NCBI RefSeq assembly: GCF_001411495.1
Contig: NZ_CP012981.1
Location: 992,001-1,056,000, forward strand
Direction: 5' to 3'
Length of the DNA stretch: 64,000 nucleotides
DNA from: Burkholderia cepacia ATCC 25416
GTDB lineage: Bacteria > Pseudomonadota > Gammaproteobacteria > Burkholderiales > Burkholderiaceae
A program made the position numbers and the translations under genes. Shown here piece by piece: positions 54,146-61,037 of this stretch. The notes under the pieces were generated by a model that saw only the letters and a program-made list of their open reading frames with translations, was not told where the DNA came from and did no database searches. How positions within the stretch are numbered: the first letter of the stretch is position 1; the number at the start of each line of letters is the position of its first letter.

Positions 54146-55000
54146 TCAATATCTAATTCCGACTGAGTATCTGTCGGGAAATTCGGTAGGCTTGCCGGCA
54201 AATACATTGGGGTTTGCTAGGCGCATCATGTCCATTTGCACGGACAAAGCAGACACTAAGGATTGAGTATTAACATTCTCTGCATGTGCGAGAGCATTTA
54301 ACGCGCGCGTATCTCCCATAACACTAGCCAAGGCATATCCAGCATAGACGCCTTCGGCATTGTTCCCCTCTTTGGCCGCTCGGGCCGCGACAATGTATCC
54401 TGCGAATGGCGAGCCGCTTGATCTAACAAGTTTTTCAGCATTCACTAATCTTTGAGACCATTGACTGTCAAAGCCAGTTTTATTAATTTTATCTAGAACA
54501 TTCTCTCCGTTTTTGCCGTATACCTCCCTCATTAGGTAGAAATAGCTGGCCTTAATATTTCCCTGGTCAACGAGATTTCCCAATTCATCGATGTTCATTT
54601 TTTGAGCGGCGATCACGTCTTGGGGCATTGGATAGCCGTTTCTCACAAGCCAATCGTATTGTTCAGGTTTGGTGAAGGCGATGGCGTTTTGATCAAATTT
54701 CCCGTAAAAATCATCCATAATTAATCGATCTGATCCGGAAAATGAATTGCGCAAATCTTGATCCGTTTGAAAATTGCCGGAAACTGTCGCTTGCGTGAGT
54801 TGATATTTCTGGGGGATTGAAATTTCACCATCCCTCACTATTGTGTTGTGATCTGCGTTAATGGCAGGTTGAGAGCTAATATTTGAAACAGCCTCCGATG
54901 ATTTATTCGGGAGCGGAGGGCGATCCGTCAATGATCGGTAGCCAAAATATCCCAGCACCATAACTATGAAAAAAATCGATATTCCCCATATGCGTTTCAT
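54146..55000 (-). CDS. Membrane-anchored helical (Sel1-like) protein, putative immunity partner of the phospholipase
   Basis: A 284-residue protein with an N-terminal membrane anchor (WGISIFFIVMVLGYFGY, about 4-20) and a periplasmic remainder. The second half is built of helical hairpins with small-residue spacing (LVDQGNIKASYFYL, then AKEGNNAEGVYAGYALASVM and GDTRALNALA), reminiscent of Sel1-like repeats. It starts 9 bases after the PLA2-like gene with AGAGG upstream, so the two are co-transcribed. A periplasm-facing helical protein beside a secreted phospholipase suggests immunity. AT-rich, unlike the core. The specific family is not recognised. Confidence 0.65.
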   Translation of the reverse strand: MKRIWGISIFFIVMVLGYFGYRSLTDRPPLPNKSSEAVSNISSQPAINADHNTIVRDGEISIPQKYQLTQATVSGNFQTDQDLRNSFSGSDRLIMDDFYGKFDQNAIAFTKPEQYDWLVRNGYPMPQDVIAAQKMNIDELGNLVDQGNIKASYFYLMREVYGKNGENVLDKINKTGFDSQWSQRLVNAEKLVRSSGSPFAGYIVAARAAKEGNNAEGVYAGYALASVMGDTRALNALAHAENVNTQSLVSALSVQMDMMRLANPNVFAGKPTEFPDRYSVGIRY

Positions 55001-55009
55001 GGAAACCTC

Positions 55010-55711
55010 TTAAAGGATACAAAGGCTTGCGCCGTAGTATTGACCAACTTTGTTGCGCATGAAGCCAAAGAGCGCACAAAACCATTGATCTACGGAATCT
55101 TGGTATGGACCGTCGCCGAATTTTCGAACTGCTTCGGCATAGCCTCGAGCCGCTGCCTCACATGTTCCGGAGCCACCGCAGCTTTGCATCATGTCTCGCT
55201 CAAATGCATTATCACAGCTATTTTTGCCCCATCTACTTCCATAGCATACGTCATGATTGTTGCAGGCGTTAGTAAAGTCGTATCCAAGCGGAGCATTAGG
55301 AATCACGTGCTTAAGCCAACCATTGGCCGGTCCGCATCCATTTTGTAGTGCGACCGGATTTGGTGTGAAGAAAACTGCCTTTGTAAAAGGTTCTTTTTTT
55401 CCAACCTTCATGTCAAGGCGGAATTCGCCAATATTCGGCGGGTTGGCAAAATTGCAATTTTTTAGATCTTGTCTGAGTGATCTAGTGAATTCACACTGGA
55501 GTCTAGGGCTGACTGGCATGAAGGCGGCGCCGAATACTGTTGGTCCTTTTGCCGGTGGGCCTATGTCGCCAACAAAATCAGATGAGAACGAGTTGAGATT
55601 TAGTCTGGATGCGTTTATGTTGATTGTTGGGAGTACCTCTTGTCCATGCGTCACGTTAATGAAAAACAGTGCGTTAAGTAGCAGAAATATCGATGCGAAT
55701 ATTTTTTTCAT
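55010..55711 (-). CDS. Secreted phospholipase A2-like protein
   Basis: A 233-residue protein with a Sec signal peptide (1-23, KKIFASIFLLLNALFFINVT then HG). The PLA2 signature is clear: a calcium-loop-like NGCGPANGW at 124-132 and the catalytic box CNNHDVCYG at 150-158, with His153 and Asp154. A later CDNAF supplies a candidate second Asp. Ten cysteines after the signal suggest several disulfides. The N-terminal mature region (about 24-120) is unassigned and begins LPTININASRLN. Expected reaction: release of a fatty acid from the sn-2 position of phospholipids. It leads the two-gene operon of the tRNA-Arg islet. Strongly AT-rich, so acquired. Confidence 0.8.
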   Translation of the reverse strand: MKKIFASIFLLLNALFFINVTHGQEVLPTININASRLNLNSFSSDFVGDIGPPAKGPTVFGAAFMPVSPRLQCEFTRSLRQDLKNCNFANPPNIGEFRLDMKVGKKEPFTKAVFFTPNPVALQNGCGPANGWLKHVIPNAPLGYDFTNACNNHDVCYGSRWGKNSCDNAFERDMMQSCGGSGTCEAAARGYAEAVRKFGDGPYQDSVDQWFCALFGFMRNKVGQYYGASLCIL

Positions 55712-56305
55712 TTCATCTCGTGGTCATAAAATATGAAAATTTGATGTCAAACGAAATATCGAATCTGTTTCTATACTTGGTTCCCCCGCCAACGGGCGTC
55801 TATGGCTGGACATCTGCCCTCATTACAAATGCAAATGCGAGTCATTCGCATTTGCATTTGTAATGAGGCTACAGAGGCATTTGACGGAGGTCAAGCCCTG
55901 GGCGGTTGCGAATGTAGGGCTGGAGTGGGCGACTGGCTCGGAGATGAGCTCGTGGTCTTGACGATTACGAGATTCGGCCAACGCCGGCGACCGCGTAGCG
56001 CATACGACGATGTGATGTCATGCGATAGGGCCGACACCGGGTAACCAAGCTCGGCCAATTTTGAGTCCGGGGCTGGCGCGATCGTATTTCAATCGCGGCA
56101 CGGACCTGTAGGAGTTGCTAGAGCGACGTGGTTACACGACGGGAAGAAAGCGCTTCAAACTGTTTCACTAAGACGCGACGGGTACAGTGGAATTACAGTG
56201 TGGATGAGCTTGGACAGCCCTGATTGACCTTGGTCAGCCTTGGTTTTGCTGATTGCGAGTCGTGTAAGGCTTTGATTTTTAATGGGTCTTCGAGTGCCGG
56301 TAAAG
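55712..56305. other. Non-coding distal part of the islet
   Basis: No gene is supported. It contains a perfect inverted repeat at 55818-55868, then mixed-composition sequence. Near the end, TTGGACAGCC (56208-56220 region) and TTGGTCAGCC are near-identical short repeats that might be integrase arm sites. GTGGAATTACAGTG near 56190 resembles GTGAAATTACAGT beside the left repeat, hinting that both ends of the islet share terminal sequence. Confidence 0.5.
55818..55868. repeat. Perfect 23-base inverted repeat
   Basis: The arm at 55818-55840 (CCTCATTACAAATG...) is exactly mirrored at 55846-55868 with a five-base loop, GTCAT. There is no T run, so it is not an ordinary terminator. It lies about 105 bases upstream of the phospholipase gene and could be a cruciform, a regulatory or recombination site, or the remnant of a palindromic repeat. 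Confidence 0.9.
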
Positions 56306-56351
56306 CTCCGAAGGCAGGGGTTGCTGGTTCGATCCCAGCCGGGCGCGCCAA
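56306..56351 (+). repeat. Right attachment repeat (copy of tRNA-Arg 3' half)
   Basis: A 46-base exact copy of 53392-53437. It lacks the 5' half of the tRNA, so it is not a working tRNA gene. It marks the distal end of the islet. Confidence 0.93.
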
Positions 56352-56439
56352 AACATGCCTGTTCAGGCGTCCGGCGGTTTCTGTGGAGTTAATCAATTAA
56401 TGTCGTTTACGACACGAATTGGTTGTTTTTCCATAGATG

Positions 56440-57114
56440 TCAGTCCATATCTGGACGGTTTTCCTGTCGTCGTCTCCGACGGCCTCCGCTCTTACGGCCA
56501 CCCGCCCCGCTGCGTGCATCGACGCCTGCAAGGCAACGCACTCGCTCAAGGAAGATGCCGGCTTGCTTGTACCGAAAGCTCAAACCGGTCCTTTCGAAAA
56601 CGTCCTGCTGTACTCGACGTCTTACGGGCTTTTCTCGTTTCGCGACAATAGCGTCGAACGATTTCCGAAACTCGTGGAACTTTAAATCTTCCAATTCCCT
56701 TGCGGTGCGGCGCACACGCTCCTGCCCGGCATCCACGAGTTGCTGGTTCAGCGTGGGCGAGAGCGAACGCAGAAATTTGGTCGAGACGTCCAATAGGTCT
56801 GCGGCCTCGCGCGCGGAAGACGCTCGCCCTGATTCGACTATCTGCTCAAACTCCTGCCGAAGTTCATTCCGCGGCCGGCGAGCCCCTTTCCGTTTGCGGA
56901 CGCAAAGCTGAGTCGGCCGAGCCGGAGCCGGGCGTTTGAACAGCATCACCTTGTTCCCGAGAATCACGTCCGAGATAGCGGCGCCACAACAGAACGCAAT
57001 GAGCGCCAGACGCGGGAGGCTCGGGCGCGTTTTTCCCGATGTCCACTCGTGAAGCGCTCCTTTGCTTACGCCGAGATGCTGGGCGAAATGGGAGAGGTTG
57101 ACTTCACGAAGCAA
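56440..57114 (-). CDS. TniQ/TnsD-like helix-turn-helix protein fragment
   Basis: A 224-residue frame starting with TTG; it stays open to about 57159 without an ATG. The N-terminus is a helix-turn-helix, LSHFAQHLGVSKGALHEWTS followed by GKTRPSLPRLALIAFC. Two further HTH-like repeats follow (SAREAADLLDVSTKFLRSLS and VRRRVQQDVFERTGLSFRYK). This series of DNA-binding repeats resembles the C-terminal half of TniQ/TnsD target-selection proteins. The Zn-finger N-terminal half is absent, so it is probably a 5'-truncated remnant of a Tn7-like element. It lies just outside the right attachment repeat. Family assignment is by pattern and uncertain. Confidence 0.5.
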   Translation of the reverse strand: MLREVNLSHFAQHLGVSKGALHEWTSGKTRPSLPRLALIAFCCGAAISDVILGNKVMLFKRPAPARPTQLCVRKRKGARRPRNELRQEFEQIVESGRASSAREAADLLDVSTKFLRSLSPTLNQQLVDAGQERVRRTARELEDLKFHEFRKSFDAIVAKREKPVRRRVQQDVFERTGLSFRYKQAGIFLERVRCLAGVDARSGAGGRKSGGRRRRRQENRPDMD

Positions 57115-57681
57115 TCGCTCGCGAGACGCTGAAGGGGCTTGGGGGGCCAGAGGCGGCTATTCAAGTGGGACGAGGTAAACCCGACGCCGAAGTGGCTGCT
57201 GGAGGCAAAGCCCACATGCTGGCAGAGTGGAGTCTCTGAGAGCAAGCGCCACGGCGGCACGCTCTCGCGATATCTATACAGGCGTTGGTCAGGCGAGATG
57301 GTTACAGTGCTCATAAAAAGGGCGCGACCACAAGGATTTGAAGCGTCTGCTGACTTTGACGACAGGAATAGCTTGTGTTGGTGGCAGGGCGGTCTTGTGG
57401 AGCGCCTGATTCGGCCGCAAAAGCGTCAAGAACAGGTTGTCTTGGAGCGACAACAATTGCTTAACTCCACAGTTTCGCCGTCTCATCCGCATCACCATTT
57501 CCCCGCTTGCAGTAATATTCCGGCCGGCTATCAGCATGGCGGTTTCCGATCGCGTGCATCCGACCGGGCGAAACCTTGCGCCGATGTCGTTCGACGCACC
57601 CGAAACCCGCCTGAAACGCCGATTGAACATGTCGACCGAAACGACGAACAGCCGCCCGGAAGCCGGCGCCGCGATCACCGC
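57115..57681. other. Gap with no supported gene, likely mobile-element debris
   Basis: Both strands have broken frames only. A minus-strand stretch near 57160-57260 spells VGFASSSHFGVGF, like the second helix-turn-helix of AraC proteins, but without the rest of the domain. Another, near 57330-57450, spells NQALHKTALP, a phrase often seen in spurious frames of repeated DNA. Mixed GC content suggests old insertions. Confidence 0.5.
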
Positions 57682-58011
57682 ATGAGCAAATCCCACCCAG
57701 TCCAGATCATCAACGGCCCGGACGGCGCGCCAGCCTTCGTCGTGATTCCGTACGCGGACTATGTCGCGCAGCGGTGCGCCGCACGCGACCTGATTCCGCA
57801 CGAGCTCGTGACGCGCGTCGTGTTCGACGGAAGCTCGCCCGCGCGCGCGTGGCGCGAGCATCTCGGCCTGACGCGGGCCGAGGTCGCGCGGCGGATCGGC
57901 ATCAGTCGCTCGGACTACGCCAAACAGGAAAAGCGCGAGAAGCTGCGCAAGTCGATGCGCAAGAAGGTTGCGGCCGCGCTCGACATCACGATCGCGCAGC
58001 TCGATTTCTGA
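57682..58011 (+). CDS. XRE-type helix-turn-helix regulator with N-terminal antitoxin-like region
   Basis: A 109-residue protein. Residues about 1-35 (PVQIINGPDGAPAFVVIPYA, then DYVAQR) resemble the short N-terminal region found in chromosomal XRE antitoxins. An XRE helix-turn-helix follows: ARAWREHLGLTRAEVARRIG then ISRSDYAKQE. No toxin gene sits beside it, so it may be an orphan antitoxin or a general regulator. The ATG at 57682 is the start of the recognisable protein; longer open sequence upstream is non-coding debris. Confidence 0.75.
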   Translation: MSKSHPVQIINGPDGAPAFVVIPYADYVAQRCAARDLIPHELVTRVVFDGSSPARAWREHLGLTRAEVARRIGISRSDYAKQEKREKLRKSMRKKVAAALDITIAQLDF

Positions 58012-58159
58012 CTTTCTGACCCGCGGCGCAGCGCCGCAAGCGGCCCTGCATGCAGGCCCGGCACGCCGTCGCGCCGCCTCGCCGATGTGCGAGAATCCCG
58101 CGCAACGACAACTCCAAGCGTCGATCGCGGCGGCCGTCCGCGCATCGCGCCGACTCCCG

Positions 58160-59833
58160 ATGGCTGCCATTCCGTCTACCTCGACCGCAGTCGATGCCCG
58201 CGCGCTGACCGATGCTCAGCACGCGCTGCTCGCGCGTCTGCACGCGTATTCCCCTGACGACCCGAACGCGCCGCTGCCGTACAGCCGGCGTCTTGCCGAA
58301 GCCGAAGGCTGGTCGCATGCGCACGCGCTGGCCGTGATCGACGAATACAAGCGCTTCGCGTTTCTCGCGCAGGCGGCCGGACACCCGGTCACGCCGTCGG
58401 TCGCGATCGATGCCGCGTGGCATTTCCACCTGCAATACACGCTCGAATACTGGGACGTCTTCTGCGCCGGCGTGCTGCGCGCGCGACTGCATCACATGCC
58501 CGGCACGGGCGCGCCGGACGAGGCCGCCGTGTACGCGCAGCGTTATCGCGACACGCTGGACAGCTATCGCCGGTTGTTCGGCTGCGAGCCGCCGGAGTTG
58601 ATCTGGCCGCGGCCTGCCGGCCTGCGTGCCGCATCCGGATCGCTGCCCCCGGAACCGTCGGCCGCGAACGGGGCGGGGGACGCGAATTCGCCGGCCGCCG
58701 TGCCGGCGCGCCGAACCTGGCGCGACCGGCTGCCGAAACTCGCCTGGCCGGCTGCCGCCGCGAGCGTCGCGGCGACCTGCGCATCGGCGCAGGACTTCAA
58801 CGTGCTGAACTACGCGGGGCCGCAGTTTCTCGCGTTCTATGTGCCGGCGTGCGTCGTCGCGTTGTTGTTGATCGTCGTGCTTCAGGCGATCGAGTTCCGC
58901 TGTCGACGCTGGGGCGGGCGTACGCGCAAGGCGTCGGCCGACCTGAGCACCGACGAAGTCGCCTATCTCACCGGCGGCGAGGCACGGGTCGCCCAGGTCG
59001 TGACGATGTCGCTCGCGCAGGCGGGCGCGGTCGACCTGTGGACCGCCCCCGGGCAGGGCGGCTACGTGCAGATCGCCGACATGGAACGTGCGGGGCGCCA
59101 TGACGACCCCTGCGCGTGGCTCAAGGAGCAGCCGTCCGGCACCGTGAGCTACGACGTGTTTCGCAAGCGACTCGCCGGGTATGCGCAGGAGGTCGTCGAC
59201 GGAATGCGCGCACAAGGCTGGCTGTGGGCACCCGGCGAGATGCGCGCGTCGCGCCTGGCCGCGCGTGCGATCGTGCTGATCGTACTGGGCACGGGGGCCG
59301 CGAAACTCGCGATCGGCCTGAGCCGCGGGCGGCCCGTGTTGCTGCTCGCGGTCTGCATGGTGGTGTTCGCGGTCGCGTACCGGATCGTCGTGCGGCGGCT
59401 GACCGGTTTCGGGCGCGGTGGGGCGACGGCTGCCGGGCGGGCCGCGCTGCTTGCGCGCCGGATCGCGCACGATCCGCGCGCCGCGCGAAATCCGCAGCGC
59501 CCGCAACCCTTGCAACCCTCGCAACCCGATGCGCACGCAGCACAGCAGACGCAGCAGACGCAGGACCGCGAACGCGACGACCCGGACCCGTTGCTGTGGA
59601 CTGCCGCGCTGTTCGGTGCGGGTGCGCTGGCCGGCACCGCTTGGTCGGTGTATTCGCAAACCGTGCAGACCGCGTCGCGGATGTCGTCGCTCGCCGCCCT
59701 GAAAGCTGGCAGCGGCAGTGCGTTCGATGCATCGGACAGCAGTTGCTCGTCGTCGAGCTGCAGTTCGTCGAGTTCGTGCAGTTCCAGCTCGTGCAGTTCG
59801 AGTAGTTGCGGCGGGTGTTCGTCGAGTAATTGA
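58160..59833 (+). CDS. TIGR04222-type membrane protein with glycine-rich-domain-like N-terminus and Cys/Ser tail
   Basis: A 557-residue protein. The N-terminal third contains SVAIDAAWHFHLQYTLEYWD and an RLHHMPGTG segment, like the His-rich fold of glycine-rich-domain proteins. Then come membrane helices (FLAFYVPACVVALLLIVVLQ about 225-245, and pairs near 375-415), and a cytosolic or periplasmic part (LSTDEVAYLTGGEARVAQVV) that is the TIGR04222 signature. It ends with a low-complexity tail of Ser and Cys (SCSSSSCSSSSSCSS) closing GGCSSSN. The ATG at 58160 is favoured; a second possible start lies at 58085. Function unknown; the family is widespread and uncharacterised. Confidence 0.75.
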   Translation: MAAIPSTSTAVDARALTDAQHALLARLHAYSPDDPNAPLPYSRRLAEAEGWSHAHALAVIDEYKRFAFLAQAAGHPVTPSVAIDAAWHFHLQYTLEYWDVFCAGVLRARLHHMPGTGAPDEAAVYAQRYRDTLDSYRRLFGCEPPELIWPRPAGLRAASGSLPPEPSAANGAGDANSPAAVPARRTWRDRLPKLAWPAAAASVAATCASAQDFNVLNYAGPQFLAFYVPACVVALLLIVVLQAIEFRCRRWGGRTRKASADLSTDEVAYLTGGEARVAQVVTMSLAQAGAVDLWTAPGQGGYVQIADMERAGRHDDPCAWLKEQPSGTVSYDVFRKRLAGYAQEVVDGMRAQGWLWAPGEMRASRLAARAIVLIVLGTGAAKLAIGLSRGRPVLLLAVCMVVFAVAYRIVVRRLTGFGRGGATAAGRAALLARRIAHDPRAARNPQRPQPLQPSQPDAHAAQQTQQTQDRERDDPDPLLWTAALFGAGALAGTAWSVYSQTVQTASRMSSLAALKAGSGSAFDASDSSCSSSSCSSSSSCSSSSCSSSSCGGCSSSN

Positions 59834-60254
59834 GCGCGGGGGAGTGAGCGGCGCACACCGTTGGTGAAGGCGGCGGCAGCACATCGCAGCGGCGGCCGGC
59901 TCTCGTGACGGAACCGGCTGGCCGGATCGAAGCGGCGCCTCCGCCGACGTGTGAGCATCACGAAGGAAAACCGGGCGCCAATGCCCGAGCGCCGAATGAT
60001 GCACGCACCCGTCATCGGCCGGCGACGGCAATTCCACGCCCACGCGCGGCGCAGCCGGGCCGCGGACGCGAGACCCCACCAGCCCCTATCTCCGGAACAG
60101 AAGCCAGAACGCCGTTCTTATTCGTTGTCGGTTGCCGTCGCCGGCTTTCTATACTGCATCGTCCCTGTTCGTGGCCGATGTGCCGCGACGTTTTCCACCG
60201 CCGTTTCGAGCGGCCCGGCATCGAGCCGCCGCACCGGCACACTTGCGACCGCGA
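59834..60254 (+). other. Non-coding gap before the acyltransferase gene
   Basis: No gene, RNA or clear terminator is visible. The last 100 bases are less GC-rich (TTCTTATTCGTTGTCG near 60115-60130) and may hold the promoter of the downstream surface-sugar genes. Confidence 0.5.
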
Positions 60255-60998
60255 ATGAACGTTACGACCTCCGACGATTGTATTGGCGTGCTGCCTGACC
60301 ATCCGTGGGCGAAGCATTTCATCGTGCTCGGCTACCGGGATGGCGCCTTTTCGGCGATTCCGAACAATTTTTTCCGCACCTGGGTCGATGAAGAGGCGCA
60401 GGTCGGTACGTTTCATATCGGCCGGTGCTCGTCGATCGGTGTGGGCTCGATCGCAAAGTACGATCAGGGCGTTCAGAAACTCGTGATCGGCAAGCACGTG
60501 GCTGGCGGAATGCGTCTGCGATTCCTGTTGAATGGCCAGCACGAGATCCGGACCATTTCCACGAGCCTGTTCAGCCTCTACGGTAACGGCCTCACCAATC
60601 CGCCGATGCCGCAATACGCGGACACCGTGATCCACAACGACGTCTGGATCGGCGACGAAGCGCTGTTTCTCGGTGGCAGTCAGATCGAGAGCGGATGCGT
60701 GATCGGCGCGCGGGCCGTCATCCCGCCCAATTTCCGCACCGAGGCGTACGGCATCTATGCCGGCTCGCCGGCCCGTCTGATTCGCTTCCGCTTCACGGAA
60801 AAAGTGCGCGAACGACTGCTGCAGCTCGCGTGGTGGGACATGCCGCTCGACTGGATCAAGCAGAACAACGACGCATTTCTGGTCGATCTCACCGCCGACG
60901 AAGAGCGCGCACTCGACACGCTCGCGGCGCTCCAGGAGGCCAGGGACCGGGCCGTCAGCCAGCCGGGCCAACCGGCCGCCGTGCCGGCGTCCGTCTGA
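60255..60998 (+). CDS. Hexapeptide-repeat O-acyltransferase (CatB/Vat-like)
   Basis: A 247-residue left-handed beta-helix enzyme of the xenobiotic acetyltransferase class. Hexapeptide-like turns are seen in VGTFHIGRCSSIGVGSI and IGDEALFLGGSQIESGCVIG with ARAVIPP. His96 in LLNGQHEIRTISTSLFSLYG is the likely catalytic base and VIHNDVWIG is a class signature. Its acceptor is probably a sugar or aglycone rather than a drug, given the downstream TPR-glycosyltransferase and PglD-type genes on the same strand. The ATG at 60255 matches the family start. Confidence 0.82.
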   Translation: MNVTTSDDCIGVLPDHPWAKHFIVLGYRDGAFSAIPNNFFRTWVDEEAQVGTFHIGRCSSIGVGSIAKYDQGVQKLVIGKHVAGGMRLRFLLNGQHEIRTISTSLFSLYGNGLTNPPMPQYADTVIHNDVWIGDEALFLGGSQIESGCVIGARAVIPPNFRTEAYGIYAGSPARLIRFRFTEKVRERLLQLAWWDMPLDWIKQNNDAFLVDLTADEERALDTLAALQEARDRAVSQPGQPAAVPASV

Positions 60999-61037
60999 CC
61001 GTCCGTTCGCGCCGCGCGCCGCGCGGCGCCGCATGAC

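Larger units (their letters stand above)
53392..56351. mobile_element. Small integrative islet in tRNA-Arg carrying a phospholipase-like toxin pair
   Basis: A 2.9-kb segment bounded by 46-base direct repeats of the tRNA-Arg 3' end. It holds an integrase remnant pointing towards the tRNA, then two AT-rich minus-strand genes: a PLA2-like secreted protein and a membrane-anchored helical protein. A non-coding end with a 23-base perfect inverted repeat follows. Composition is far poorer in GC than the surrounding chromosome. The integrase is truncated and frameshifted, so the islet probably cannot move on its own. Confidence 0.88.

Noticed and set aside
55802..56044. 80-residue plus-strand frame in the islet
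   Set aside because: Its start lies over the 23-base palindrome, composition is random and no domain or ribosome site is visible.
56193..56396. Minus-strand frame of 67 residues over the right attachment repeat
   Set aside because: It contains PAGIEPATPAFGA, a well-known false translation of the antisense strand of tRNA genes. It only reflects the tRNA-Arg copy.
57115..57314. AraC-like second helix-turn-helix on the minus strand (VGFASSSHFGVGF)
   Set aside because: Only about 13 residues match and neither the preceding helices nor an effector domain is present. Kept only as possible debris.
57330..57450. Minus-strand NQALHKTALP phrase
   Set aside because: Phrases of this type recur in spurious frames over repeated intergenic DNA, and no protein family is implied.
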